From the NCBI GenBank assembly GCA_016871755.1, contig VHCJ01000018.1, positions 1-59,954 of the forward strand: a stretch of 59,954 nt of DNA, written 5' to 3'. Source of the stretch: Verrucomicrobiota bacterium (GTDB lineage Bacteria; Verrucomicrobiota; Verrucomicrobiia; Opitutales; Opitutaceae). Of the stretch, positions 44,543 through 53,746 are shown one piece after another (the first letter of the stretch is position 1; each line of letters begins with the position of its first letter). Below the pieces are notes generated by a model, which made no database searches, was not told the origin of the DNA, and saw only the letters and a program-made list of their open reading frames with translations. The position numbers and the translations under genes were made by a program.

Positions 44543-45967
44543 TTAAGCGAGACAGGCCTTGAAGGCCTCGGTCAAAGCGGTGCGGTCCAAGTTGCGGCCG
44601 ATGAAGACCAGCGTGTTGGTCCGCGGATCCCGGCCCCACTCGCGGTCGAACTTGGCGTCGAAGAGCATGTGCACGCCTTGGAAGACGAGGCGCTTGTTCG
44701 CTCCCTTCACGCTGAGCACACCCTTCATGCGGTAGATGTCGCCCCCCTTCGTCTTGAGGAGTTCGCTGATCCAGGTGTTCAGGCGGTTGCCGTCGAGGTC
44801 GCCGGGCTGGCTGATGCCGACGCTCGACACTTCGTCGTCGTGCGAGTGGTTCGCGTGATAATCCTGCTGCCAGCCGGGCCGCGCGTTCTGGCCACAGACC
44901 TTGATGTGCAAGGGCATCTCACCGTGCTGCTCGAACACGGCATAGCTGCCGGGTTCGTCGATCTGGAGGCGGAAGCGACCTTCGCCGTCGGTCAGTTGCA
45001 GCCGGTACAGCCGCGACCCGGGCACCAGGGTCTCTCGGGCCGACCGTCGCGCCTCCCAATCCGAGAAAATCACCACGGCTGACTCCCGCGCCGCCGCGAT
45101 GTCCTTCTCGTCGAACGAGCGCACCGGCAGCACCACGAGGTCGAGTTCGTTCTCGGCGCCGTGGTGGTGATGGTGATGGCCGTCCTCGCCGTGAGCATGG
45201 TCATGCCCGTGGTCGGGTCCGTGATCGTGATCATGCCCACAGTGCCCGACCTCCAGCTCCCACACCCCCTTCGGCAGCGCGTACACGCCGGCCCATTCAA
45301 AGGGATACTCCGGATCGAGGAACTTGGGATCCAGCTCCGTCGCCCGGGAAAGATTGAAACCACCCACTTCGAGCACGGCAGACAGGGGAACGTCGGCATT
45401 GCGGGCGCGGTGGACGCGCGCCGGGCTGTTCATCCGCCGGATCCGCTGCTCGAGGGCATCGAGGTCCGCGGCCGAAACGAGGTCGTTCTTGTTGAGGATG
45501 AGGACGTCCGCGAAGGCGATCTGCTTTTTTACCTCTGGCGAGGTATCAATGTGCTGCAGAACGTGGTGCGCATCGACCACCGTGACGATCGCATCGAGGC
45601 GGAACCGCGCCCGCATTTCATCGTCGGTGAAGAAGGTCTGCGCCACCGGGGCCGGATCCGCGAGGCCCGTCGTCTCGATCAGGATGCCATCGAGGCGGTC
45701 CTTGCGCTTCATCAGGCGCCCAAGGATGCGGATGAGGTCGCCGCGCACGCTGCAACAGATGCAGCCGTTGTTCATCTCGAAGATCTCCTCGTCGCTCTGG
45801 ATGACGAGTTGGTTGTCGACGCCGACTTCCCCGAACTCGTTCTCGATCACGGCAAGCTTGCGGCCGTGCTGCTCGGACAGGATGCGGTTCAGCAGCGTGG
45901 TCTTGCCGGCGCCGAGGAAGCCGGTGAGGACGGTGACGGGAATGGGGGCGGGCGCAGCGGTGGACAT
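44543..45967 (-). CDS. CobW/COG0523-family GTPase with histidine-rich insert, putative zinc metallochaperone
   Basis: 474 residues. Walker [13 protein letters not shown], then [13 protein letters not shown], the metal motif [11 protein letters not shown], Walker B-like [12 protein letters not shown] and NKND for guanine. A His/Asp-rich insert ([18 protein letters not shown] and onwards) lies between the GTPase and the C-terminal CobW_C domain. Family members insert zinc or cobalt into client proteins; with a histidine-rich TonB receptor two genes away, zinc is the likelier metal (inference). The ATG is at 45965-45967. Confidence 0.85.
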   Translation of the reverse strand: MSTAAPAPIPVTVLTGFLGAGKTTLLNRILSEQHGRKLAVIENEFGEVGVDNQLVIQSDEEIFEMNNGCICCSVRGDLIRILGRLMKRKDRLDGILIETTGLADPAPVAQTFFTDDEMRARFRLDAIVTVVDAHHVLQHIDTSPEVKKQIAFADVLILNKNDLVSAADLDALEQRIRRMNSPARVHRARNADVPLSAVLEVGGFNLSRATELDPKFLDPEYPFEWAGVYALPKGVWELEVGHCGHDHDHGPDHGHDHAHGEDGHHHHHHGAENELDLVVLPVRSFDEKDIAAARESAVVIFSDWEARRSARETLVPGSRLYRLQLTDGEGRFRLQIDEPGSYAVFEQHGEMPLHIKVCGQNARPGWQQDYHANHSHDDEVSSVGISQPGDLDGNRLNTWISELLKTKGGDIYRMKGVLSVKGANKRLVFQGVHMLFDAKFDREWGRDPRTNTLVFIGRNLDRTALTEAFKACLA

Positions 45968-46278
45968 GGCGAAGAATCACCACAGTCCGCCACCGGCGGC
46001 GAGTCGTCAAGCGGACGCCCTTCCGGCGCCGCGGCGACCTCCGCCGCGAGCCGGCCGCGCTCCGGCCACAAACGCTCCACCGCCTCCTCGATGGTCCGGC
46101 ACCCCGCACTCCGCGGGAATCCGCCGGCCGTCGGTCCTCCGACGCTTTCCGCAACACTCCGCCGGACAGCCGACTTCCGCGAGCCACGTCATCGACCCGC
46201 GATGTCTCCGCCGGTTGTCCAGCGGACGCCGCGTGACTCCGGCGCGGGGGCCGACCGGCCCGTCCGGTCGGCGGCACA
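45968..46278. other. Intergenic region between the CobW GTPase and moaA genes
   Basis: 311 bases with no supported gene; it should contain the leftward promoter of the CobW gene. The right edge holds the moaA hairpin listed separately. No Zur-like or other AT-rich operator stands out. Confidence 0.45.
46250..46272 (-). terminator. GC-rich hairpin just after moaA
   Basis: GCCGACCGG (46250-46258) and CCGGTCGGC (46264-46272) form a perfect 9-bp stem with a 5-base loop, 6 bases beyond the moaA stop on the minus strand. No T-tract follows. Confidence 0.5.
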
Positions 46279-47298
46279 TCAGCCGCCAAGGTAGCTCATT
46301 TCCGCCTTCGGCCGCACTTCGCCGCGCGAGATCAGCTCCGCGCGCTCGTCACTGTAGCGGTCCATTCGCCCCGACCAGATGCGCGACAGGAAGGCCTCCA
46401 AGGCGGGCCCCCGCACCCCCGCGCGCACCGCGCCCAGCACGTCCCAGCCAAGCGCGGCAAAGAGGCAGGTGAAGAAGCGTCCATCCGCCGACAGCCGCGC
46501 GCGGTGGCAGTCGCGGCAGAAGGGCTCCGTCACCGAGGAGATGAGGCCGATCTCGCCGCGTCCGTCCGCATACCGGTACCGCGCCGCGACCTCGCCGCGG
46601 TAGGCCGGGCCAATCGGCTCCAGCGGCCAGCGCGCGTGGATGCGTTCGACGATCTCGCGCGCCGGCAGGACCTGCGCGCGGTCCCAGTGGTTCGTGTTGC
46701 CGACGTCCATGAACTCGATGAAACGCAGGGGATGGCCGCGCTCGCGGAAATACTCCGCCAGCGCGAGGATCTCGTGATCGTTCACGCCGCGCTGCATCAC
46801 GGTGTTGATCTTGATCGCGAGCCCGGCCTGCTCCGCCGCCGCGATGCCCGCGAGCACGCGGTCCACCGAAAAACCCAGGCCGTTCATCCGGCCCGCCGTC
46901 ACCGGATCCAGCGAATCCAGCGACACGCTGACGCGGTCCAGTCCCGCCTCCCGCAGCGCCGCCGCCCGCTGCGCCAGCAGCCAGCCGTTCGTCGTCAGCG
47001 CCACATCCCGCACACGCAGCTCCGTCTTCAACACGCGCACCAACTCCGGAAGATCGGCGCGCAGCAGCGGCTCACCGCCGGTCAGGCGCACTTTCTCCAC
47101 CCCCAGCGCCACGAACGCCCGCGCGATCTCCGCCACTTCGTCGAAAGACATCAGTTGCGGGTCGCGCAGGAACGCATAGCCCGGGCCGAAGACTTCCTTC
47201 GGCATGCAGTACGGACAGCGGAAGTTACATCGGTCCGTCACCGAGATCCGGAGATCGCGGAGGGGGCGCTGATGACGGTCGACGGGGCCGGCGGACAT
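46279..47298 (-). CDS. moaA: GTP 3',8-cyclase MoaA (molybdenum cofactor)
   Basis: 339 residues. Radical-SAM enzyme converting GTP to 3',8-cyclo-GTP with MoaC next. The N-terminal cluster motif is CNFRCPYC, SAM-binding GGEPLL, and the C-terminal cluster cysteines are in EPFCRDCHRARLSADG and TCLFA. The C-terminal Gly-Gly (MSYLGG) needed for activity is present. The ATG at 47296-47298 starts the conserved protein. It is divergent from moeA across 187 bases. Confidence 0.94.
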   Translation of the reverse strand: MSAGPVDRHQRPLRDLRISVTDRCNFRCPYCMPKEVFGPGYAFLRDPQLMSFDEVAEIARAFVALGVEKVRLTGGEPLLRADLPELVRVLKTELRVRDVALTTNGWLLAQRAAALREAGLDRVSVSLDSLDPVTAGRMNGLGFSVDRVLAGIAAAEQAGLAIKINTVMQRGVNDHEILALAEYFRERGHPLRFIEFMDVGNTNHWDRAQVLPAREIVERIHARWPLEPIGPAYRGEVAARYRYADGRGEIGLISSVTEPFCRDCHRARLSADGRFFTCLFAALGWDVLGAVRAGVRGPALEAFLSRIWSGRMDRYSDERAELISRGEVRPKAEMSYLGG

Positions 47299-47485
47299 GC
47301 TCAGGAAAGGGAAACGGCGAAGCGAAGCACTTGAACCAGCTTGCGCCGCGAAGCCACTCGAATCGCTCTCGGCCGCGACGGCCGAAGGCCCCTCCGCCGG
47401 GCCAAAGGCGACGCGGCTTTCCTCAGGCCACCTCACGCGATCCCCGGTTGCGTCGTCACCCTCGACCGCCATCATGTAAGCCGTC

Positions 47486-48751
47486 GTGTCCGCCTCCCCT
47501 TTTTCTCCGGCCCTGCTCCTGCCCGCCGACGCCGCGCGTCTGGTCCGGGAGGCGTGCACGCCGTTTCCAACGGAGGACTGCCCGATCGCCTCCGCCCACG
47601 GCCGCGTGCTGCGGCAAGACGTGATCGCGGATCGCCCGCTGCCGCCCTTCGATCGTGTCACCCTCGATGGCTACGCGCTGCGCGCGGGCGATGTCCGGGG
47701 GACGAGCGCGGCAACCGCCATCCGCCAGCCAGCACGATTCACGGTGTCGGGCACACCGCAGGCGGCGGGCATGATCGCCCGATCGCTGCCCGCGAGTCCG
47801 GGCGCGTGCATCGAGGTCATGACCGGCGCCGTGCTGCCGCGCGGGGCAGACTGCGTCGTGCCTTACGAGGACACCGACCGCGACGGCGCCACCGTCACGC
47901 TCGCCGCGGACGCAGCGGCGGGCCTGCAGCCGGGCGCTGCCATCCACCGCGAGGGCAGCGACCACGCCGCCGGCGATCGCATCGTCACCGTCGGCACACG
48001 GTTGTCCGGTCGCGAAATCGCCGTCGCCGCCGCCTGCGGCTGCACCACCTTGCGGGTCGCCGCCCTGCCGCGGATCGCCCTGATTTCCACCGGCGACGAA
48101 CTCGTCGAGGTCGGCGCTCCCGTCGCTCCGCACCTCGTGCGACGGAGCAATGATCTCGCGCTGCGCGCGGCCCTCGTCCACGCGGGCTACCCGCTGGTGC
48201 AGCGGTTCCACTACCGCGATGTCCCGCAGGAGATCGAGACCGGGCTCCACGGGGTGCTCGCGGAGTTCGACGTGGTCATCGCCACCGGCGGCGTCTCCAA
48301 GGGCCGGCACGATCATCTGCCCGCCACCCTCACCGCATTGGGCGTGATCAAGGTCTTCCACGGGGTCGCCCAGCGGCCGGGCAAGCCGATGTGGTTCGGG
48401 GTCAGCCGGCGGCGGACTCCGGTGTTCGCCCTGCCCGGCAATCCCGTCTCCTGTTTCGTGTGCCTGCACCGCTACGTGCTCCCGGTCTTCGCCCACGCCA
48501 GCGGCCTCGCCGCCGCGCCGGAGACGTGGGTCAGCCTCGCGTCACCGGTCGAGGGTCTCGCGAAGATGACTCGCTTCCTGCCGGTGCGGCTGCAGACGCA
48601 CCCCGATGGTCGCCTCACCGCCGCACCGGAGGCCAGCAACACGTCCGGGGACTTCGCGGGTCTCATCGGCACCGATGGGTTCGTGGAACTCCCGCCGCAG
48701 GCCACACGCTTCCCCGCCGGCCACGTCGCCCGCTTCTTTCCCTGGGCCTGA
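47486..48751 (+). CDS. moeA: Molybdopterin molybdotransferase MoeA
   Basis: 421 residues. Inserts molybdate into adenylylated molybdopterin. Motifs: PPFDRVTLDGYALRAGD, TGAVLPRGADCVVPYED, ISTGDELVEVG, and the late GVAQRPGKPMWFGVS with LPGNPVSC. The GTG at 47486 is the only reasonable start. First gene of a rightward run with moaC, moaD and moaE. Confidence 0.93.
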   Translation: MSASPFSPALLLPADAARLVREACTPFPTEDCPIASAHGRVLRQDVIADRPLPPFDRVTLDGYALRAGDVRGTSAATAIRQPARFTVSGTPQAAGMIARSLPASPGACIEVMTGAVLPRGADCVVPYEDTDRDGATVTLAADAAAGLQPGAAIHREGSDHAAGDRIVTVGTRLSGREIAVAAACGCTTLRVAALPRIALISTGDELVEVGAPVAPHLVRRSNDLALRAALVHAGYPLVQRFHYRDVPQEIETGLHGVLAEFDVVIATGGVSKGRHDHLPATLTALGVIKVFHGVAQRPGKPMWFGVSRRRTPVFALPGNPVSCFVCLHRYVLPVFAHASGLAAAPETWVSLASPVEGLAKMTRFLPVRLQTHPDGRLTAAPEASNTSGDFAGLIGTDGFVELPPQATRFPAGHVARFFPWA

Positions 48752-48777
48752 CGCTCTCACCTGCTTCCCTTCCCGCC

Positions 48778-49275
48778 GTGTTCTCTCATCTCGATTCCCA
48801 AGGTCGGCCCGCCATGGTCAACGTCGGCGCCAAGCCGGAAACCGCCCGCCTCGCCCGCGCCGCCGCCCGGGTCCGCCTGCCCGCCACCGTCGCGGCCCAC
48901 CTGCGCGACGGCGATCTGTCCACGCGCAAGGGGTCGGTGCTGCAGACCGCCATCCTCGCGGGAATCACCGGCGCCAAGCAGACGAGCGCGCTCATCCCGC
49001 TCTGCCACCCACTGCCGCTCACGGACTGCGCGGTGACGATCGAGCTGCACCCGCCCGCCGCCGATGGGTCCGTCATCGCCGCGATCGAATGCCGCGCCGA
49101 AACCGTCGGCCGCACCGGCGTCGAGATGGAGGCCATGACCGGCGCCAGCATCGCGGCGCTCACGCTCTACGACATGGCCAAGGGTCTCTCCCACGAGATC
49201 GTCATCGAGTCCGTCCGACTGCTGGAGAAGACCGGCGGCAAACACGTCTTCGGCTCCGCCGAGGCCCGCCCATGA
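48778..49275 (+). CDS. moaC: Cyclic pyranopterin monophosphate synthase MoaC
   Basis: 165 residues. Converts the MoaA product to cyclic pyranopterin monophosphate. Motifs: MVNVGAKPETARLARA, GDLSTRKGSVLQTAILAGI, the LIPLCHPLPLT block, TGVEMEAMTGAS and LYDMAKGLSHEI. The GTG at 48778 gives the usual FSHLDSQGRPAMV lead-in (ATG 48814 would cut into the fold). The stop overlaps the moaD start as ATGA. A C/T-rich leader precedes it. Confidence 0.93.
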   Translation: MFSHLDSQGRPAMVNVGAKPETARLARAAARVRLPATVAAHLRDGDLSTRKGSVLQTAILAGITGAKQTSALIPLCHPLPLTDCAVTIELHPPAADGSVIAAIECRAETVGRTGVEMEAMTGASIAALTLYDMAKGLSHEIVIESVRLLEKTGGKHVFGSAEARP

Positions 49276-49514
49276 CCACCGTCACGCTCCACTACTTCGC
49301 CCTGCTGCGCGAGCAGCGCGGGCGGTCGTCCGAGTCCCTCACCACGGGCGCCGCCACGGCCGGTGAGCTCTACGACGAGCTCGCCCGGCGGCACGGTTTC
49401 ACGCTGCCGGTGACGCACGTGCGGGTCGCGATCAACGGCGAATTCGCCGCCTGGGACACCACGCTGCGGACCGGCGACGAGTTGGTCTTCATCCCTCCGG
49501 TCGCCGGGGGCTAG
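49272..49514 (+). CDS. moaD: Molybdopterin synthase sulphur carrier subunit MoaD
   Basis: 80 residues with the ubiquitin-like fold (VTLHYFALLREQRG, VRVAINGEFAAWDTTLRTGD) and the C-terminal Gly-Gly (IPPVAGG) that is thiocarboxylated and supplies sulphur to the pterin. Coupled to moaC by a 4-base overlap and followed 30 bases on by moaE, its partner. Confidence 0.93.
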   Translation: MTTVTLHYFALLREQRGRSSESLTTGAATAGELYDELARRHGFTLPVTHVRVAINGEFAAWDTTLRTGDELVFIPPVAGG

Positions 49515-49544
49515 TCGTCCCACGGAACGCTTTTCGCGGACGCC

Positions 49545-50006
49545 ATGACGTTCAGGATTTCCCCGGAACCGCTCGATCCCGCCGCCCTCGCCGGCCAGTT
49601 GCTCGACTTGCGCGCGGGCGCGTACGTCGAATTCCAGGGCCGCGTGCGCAACCACAACGAGGGCCGCGCCGTGAATGCGCTCGAGTATGAGGCGTACGCC
49701 GCGCTCGCCGAAAAGGAGGGCGCGCGCATCGTCGCGGAGGCCGCCGCCCGGTTCCCCATCCTCGGCGCCGCCTGCGTGCACCGCGTGGGTCGACTCGAAC
49801 TCGGCGAGCTCGCCGTCTGGGTCGGGGTCACCTCCGCCCACCGCGCCGCCGCCTTCGAGGCCTGCCGCGCCATCATCGACGAAACCAAGGCGCGCGTGCC
49901 GATCTGGAAGAAGGAACACTACGCCGATGGCGCCAGCGGCTGGATCAATTGCGCCACCGCCGGCCCCGCTGCCGCCGCCACCGCGACCCCGCCCGCCGCG
50001 CACTGA
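49545..50006 (+). CDS. moaE: Molybdopterin synthase catalytic subunit MoaE
   Basis: 153 residues. Forms the heterotetrameric molybdopterin synthase with MoaD. Motifs: AYVEFQGRVRNHNEGRAV, LEYEAYAALAEKE, HRVGRLELGELAVWVGV, and the active-site lysines in VPIWKKEHY. The Ala/Pro-rich C-terminal tail after GWINC is extra. Convergent with modC. Confidence 0.94.
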   Translation: MTFRISPEPLDPAALAGQLLDLRAGAYVEFQGRVRNHNEGRAVNALEYEAYAALAEKEGARIVAEAAARFPILGAACVHRVGRLELGELAVWVGVTSAHRAAAFEACRAIIDETKARVPIWKKEHYADGASGWINCATAGPAAAATATPPAAH

Positions 50007-50035
50007 GCCGGTACTCGGGACGCGCGGTTCCGGGC

Positions 50036-50734
50036 TCACGCCCGCAGGCGGTACTGGGGCTCACCCGTCGGCACAAACAGCTCCGCTGGCGACCCGCGCC
50101 GGGTCACCCGACCCGCCGCCAGCACTACGACGTCGTCGCTGAGCGACAGGACCTCGTCCGCCGCGTGCGTGACCTGGATCATCGGCACGCCGAACGTCTC
50201 CCGCACGCGGCGGAGGTACGCTCCCAGCCGGTCCCGCAAGGCGTCGTCCAGGCCCGCCAGCGGTTCGTCGAGGAGGAGCAGGCGCGGGGCCGCCAGCAGC
50301 GCCCGGCCAAGGGCGACCCGCCGACGCTCACCACCGGAGAGTTCCCGGACCGATCGGTCCAGCAGGGAGCCGATCTCCAACGCCGCGACGACCTCCGCCC
50401 ACGCCGGGCCACCGGCTCGGAATCCGTAACGTAGATTATCCTCCACCGTGCGATGCGGGAAGAGCGCCCCGTCCTGCGGCACGTATCCGATCTGTCGATA
50501 CTCCGGCCGGACAAATTTCCTGCCTCCGTCCGCGTCGGTCAGGACCTCGCCGTCAAGGGCGACCACGCCCGCCGCCGGCCGCCGCAGGCCGGCGATCACC
50601 TCCAGGAGGGTGGTCTTCCCCGCCCCCGAGGGCCCGAAGAAGGTCGTGACCGGGCGGTCCAGGAGGAGGTCCACTTCAAGGGTGAACTCTGCCAGCGGCA
50701 CGCGCACGCCCCGCAGCTCGAGTCGCAGGCTCAT
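50036..50734 (-). CDS. modC: Molybdate ABC transporter ATP-binding protein ModC
   Basis: 232 residues: a compact ABC ATPase. Walker [14 protein letters not shown]-loop YVPQDGALFPHRT, signature LSGGERRRVALGRAL, Walker B LLLLDEPLAGLD and the His switch VTHAADEV. The C-terminal molybdate-binding (Mop) domain of E. coli ModC is missing. Overlaps the modB stop by 4 bases. Confidence 0.9.
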   Translation of the reverse strand: MSLRLELRGVRVPLAEFTLEVDLLLDRPVTTFFGPSGAGKTTLLEVIAGLRRPAAGVVALDGEVLTDADGGRKFVRPEYRQIGYVPQDGALFPHRTVEDNLRYGFRAGGPAWAEVVAALEIGSLLDRSVRELSGGERRRVALGRALLAAPRLLLLDEPLAGLDDALRDRLGAYLRRVRETFGVPMIQVTHAADEVLSLSDDVVVLAAGRVTRRGSPAELFVPTGEPQYRLRA

Positions 50735-51399
50735 CGCCGGGCCCTCCGCACGATGAACTCCCCGAGCGCCACCGCCGCGAACGCGAGCAGAAGCGAGAGA
50801 CCCGCGAGACCCAGCGCCGCCGCATCGCGGCCGAGCTGGACCTGTTGATAGATCGACAGCGCCAGGGTCGCGGTCTCGCCGGGAATGTACCCCGCCACCA
50901 TGATCGTCGCTCCAAATTCACCCAACGCCCGGGCGAAGGCCAGCACCGCCGCCGCGGCCAGTCCCGGCGCCGCGAGCGGGACGGTGATCGTCCACGCGAC
51001 GCGCGCGCGGCCGGCCCCTAGCGTGCTGGCGACCTGCTCAAGCCGCGGGTCAACGCCCGCAAACGCCACCCGCGCCGTGCGCACGAGCAGCGGGAACGCC
51101 ATGACTGCCGATGCGAGCACGACCGCCTTCCCGGTGAAGAGGATGTCGCCCGCGCCGAGCATCGAGACGAGCCCGCCGAGCGGTCCGCGCGCACCCAGCA
51201 GGTAGAGGAGAAACAGTCCCGTCGCCACCGGGGGCAGGACCAGCGGAAACACCACGAGGCTCTCCACCAGCGTTTTGCCGCGCCACTGCTTCCGCGCGAG
51301 GAGCCATGCGAGCGCGTATCCGGGAGGGATGATCAGCGCCGTCGCCAGCGCCGCCACTCCCAGTGAAAAACCGAGCACGCGCAGCGTCTCGGGACTCAC
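50731..51399 (-). CDS. modB: Molybdate ABC transporter permease ModB
   Basis: 222 residues with about five membrane helices and the BPD_transp_1 signature (ASTLGAGRARVAWTITVPLAAPG, then ALGEFGATIMVAGYIPG). Starts at a GTG (51397-51399) with a strong Shine-Dalgarno, AGGAGG, at 51412-51407, and overlaps the modA stop by 4 bases; the modC start overlaps its stop in the same way. The frame is open upstream to 51723, within modA, but no membrane segment lies there. Confidence 0.92.
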   Translation of the reverse strand: MSPETLRVLGFSLGVAALATALIIPPGYALAWLLARKQWRGKTLVESLVVFPLVLPPVATGLFLLYLLGARGPLGGLVSMLGAGDILFTGKAVVLASAVMAFPLLVRTARVAFAGVDPRLEQVASTLGAGRARVAWTITVPLAAPGLAAAAVLAFARALGEFGATIMVAGYIPGETATLALSIYQQVQLGRDAAALGLAGLSLLLAFAAVALGEFIVRRARR

Positions 51400-52172
51400 C
51401 GCGTTTCCTCCTGCAGCGGACCAAAGCCGCGTTCCGCGAAGCGCCGCTGCGCGACCGCGGAGAGAAGCGCCGCGATCAGCTCCGCCGCCCGCTCCGGCTC
51501 CGGCGCCGCGCGCAGCACCGCCGCGGGATAGCGGATCGCCGGACCGCGGTTGGCCGGCACCACCCACGCGAGCCGGACATCGGGGGAGACCGCGGCATCG
51601 GAGCGATAGACCACGCCCGCATCGGCGTGGCCCGCCGCCACCCGCGCCAGCGCCGCACGCACGCTGTCGGCCATCACCACCCGCGCCGACACCTTCGGCC
51701 ACACGCCTTCCTGCTCCAGCCACGCGCGCGCATACCGGCCCGCCGGCACCGTCTCGGTCTCCGCCAGCGCGAGGCGGCGGATCGCCGGACCCGCGAGGTC
51801 CGCCGGTTCGCGCAGAACCGCCGCCGACTCCCGCGGGACCACGACCGCGAGCTGATTCGTCAGGACCACCCGCCGGGATCCACCCCGGATCTCCCCCGCA
51901 CGTTCCAGCTCCGTCATCGTCTGCTCGTCCGCCGAGATGAAGACGTCCCCGCGCGCCCCGGCCCGAATCTGCCGCGCCAGGGTGCTCGTCGCACCGAACA
52001 CGGCGCGCACCCGGATCTCCCCGCGCGCCTCAATCTCCCGCGTCACGTCCGACAGCGCCTCCAGCAGACTCGCCGGGGCAAAAACGGTCACCTCAACCGC
52101 TCCCCGCCCCGCCCCGAGGAGCAGGAGCAGGCACGCGAGGAGCCGAGCAAGGAATCGGGGCCGCAAATCCAT
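51396..52172 (-). CDS. modA: Molybdate-binding periplasmic protein ModA
   Basis: 258 residues with a signal peptide (FLARLLACLLLLLGAGRGA). Mature part: VTVFAPASLLEALSDVTREIE, FGATSTLARQIRAGARGDVFISAD, TNQLAVVVP and the late GHADAGVVYRSDA, characteristic of ModA/Wtp-type oxyanion receptors. First gene of modABC; the cluster runs toward and converges with moaE. Confidence 0.92.
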   Translation of the reverse strand: MDLRPRFLARLLACLLLLLGAGRGAVEVTVFAPASLLEALSDVTREIEARGEIRVRAVFGATSTLARQIRAGARGDVFISADEQTMTELERAGEIRGGSRRVVLTNQLAVVVPRESAAVLREPADLAGPAIRRLALAETETVPAGRYARAWLEQEGVWPKVSARVVMADSVRAALARVAAGHADAGVVYRSDAAVSPDVRLAWVVPANRGPAIRYPAAVLRAAPEPERAAELIAALLSAVAQRRFAERGFGPLQEETR

Positions 52173-52327
52173 GGGCGAGGAACACCAGCGGTGCCCGAAA
52201 TCACCGCCGGCCTCAACCTCTTCCGCGTGAGCCCCCGTCAGCGGCGGGACCGCCTGCGGTTTGACTTCTCCCGACGACCCAACCCCGCCAAGCTCGATCC
52301 TGCCGCACCCGCACCCCCGTTACCCCG

Positions 52328-53746
52328 ATGCGACTCCGCACCCCTGCCGCACCTCCGCGTTCGTCTCGGTCCTCCGCCCCGCGCCCGTCCCGGTCCCGCG
52401 GGCCTCGCCCGTCCCGCGCCGCGAGCGGCCTGCTCGCCGCGATCGGCGTCGCGCTTGTCGCCCTCGCCCCCGTCGACGCGGCGGCGCAGGCCACCGGTGT
52501 CGCACCGCTGCCGTTCCGGCGCGAGGTGATCGACGCGTCCACTCGCATCGGCTACGGTCTGGCCATCGCCGACGTGGATGGCGACGGCCGCGACGACCTG
52601 CTCCTCGCCGACGCACGCGAGATCGCGTGGTACCGCAGTCCCGACTGGCGGAAGTCGGTCATCGCGCGGGAGCTCACCGCCAAGGACCATGTCTGCATCG
52701 CCGCACAGGACCTCGACGGCGACGGGCGCGCCGAGATCGCCGTCGGGGCCGGCTGGAATCCGGGCGACACGGTGGGCAGCGGCGCGATCTTCCTGCTCGA
52801 GCGACCGGCCGATCCGACCCAGCCATGGACGCCCCACGTGCTCCCGCACGAACCCACCACGCACCGCATGCACTGGATCGATGACGGCCGGGGCGCACCG
52901 CTGCTCGCCGTCCTGCCTCTCCACGGGCGCGGCAACCGCGACGGCGCGGGCGCGGGCGTGCGGTTTCTCGGCTACCGGTGGTCACCCCGGGGCCCCGCAG
53001 CCATCGCGGCGGAGGAGATCGACGCAACGCTGCACCTGACCCACAACTTCGAACCACCCGTCCGCGGTTCCGGCACCCCCGAACTCCTCGTGGCCGCCAA
53101 GGAAGGCGTCCACGCGCTCCGACCCAGCGGCAACGGTTGGTCGCGCCAGCGTCTCACTTCCCAACCCGCCGGCGAGGTGCGCCGCGGCCGCGCCGCCGAC
53201 GGCTCCGCCTTCATCACCACGATCGAGCCGATGCACGGCCATGAGGTCGTGGTCTATTCCGGCAGCCCGGAGGAGGCTCGAGTCGTGCTCGACGCGTCCC
53301 TCGTGCAGGGTCACGGCCTCGCCACCGGCGACCTCCTCGGCCGCGGGTCCGACCAAGTCATCGCGGGTTGGCGCGGCAACCCCGTGGGTCCCGCCACCGT
53401 CGTGGGGATCCGACTCTACGCGGCCACCGATCCCGCCGGCACGCGTTGGGAGCAGATCGGCGTTCTCGACGACAACGCTGTCGCGTGCGAGGACCTTCGG
53501 GTGGCCGATCTTGACCGCGATGGAGATCTCGACGTCGTGGCGGCCGGCCGCGCCACCCGCAACGTCGTCATCTACTGGAACGAACGCACGCCGCCCCGCC
53601 GGGGCCGTCGCCGGCACGGCCGATCCTCGCGCGCGGCGTTGCCCTCTGCGAAGATTCCAGCCCACAGTACCGGAGCGCCCTTTCCGGCCTCGCCTTCGAC
53701 CCCTCGCCGTCCTTCATGCATCCCGACCACGCTCCTCGCCTCCTGA
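52328..53746 (+). CDS. Exported VCBS/FG-GAP repeat protein
   Basis: 472 residues. A long, strongly basic Ser/Arg/Pro-rich n-region (about 33 residues) precedes a hydrophobic signal (GLLAAIGVALVALAPVDAAA). The rest is propeller-like with FG-GAP/VCBS calcium-binding repeats: IADVDGDGRDDLLLAD, AQDLDGDGRAEIAVGAGW, and near the end VADLDRDGDLDVVAAG. After VVIYWNER the last 50 residues are a basic, unstructured run, and the stop falls 31 bases inside the next gene. Probably an extracellular binding or scaffold protein; partner unknown. Confidence 0.72.
   Translation: MRLRTPAAPPRSSRSSAPRPSRSRGPRPSRAASGLLAAIGVALVALAPVDAAAQATGVAPLPFRREVIDASTRIGYGLAIADVDGDGRDDLLLADAREIAWYRSPDWRKSVIARELTAKDHVCIAAQDLDGDGRAEIAVGAGWNPGDTVGSGAIFLLERPADPTQPWTPHVLPHEPTTHRMHWIDDGRGAPLLAVLPLHGRGNRDGAGAGVRFLGYRWSPRGPAAIAAEEIDATLHLTHNFEPPVRGSGTPELLVAAKEGVHALRPSGNGWSRQRLTSQPAGEVRRGRAADGSAFITTIEPMHGHEVVVYSGSPEEARVVLDASLVQGHGLATGDLLGRGSDQVIAGWRGNPVGPATVVGIRLYAATDPAGTRWEQIGVLDDNAVACEDLRVADLDRDGDLDVVAAGRATRNVVIYWNERTPPRRGRRRHGRSSRAALPSAKIPAHSTGAPFPASPSTPRRPSCIPTTLLAS

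Noticed and set aside
47299-47485. Molybdenum-cofactor riboswitch between moaA and moeA
   Set aside because: Only generic GC hairpins (for example GGCC around GCGAC) are visible; the conserved aptamer pattern could not be matched by eye.
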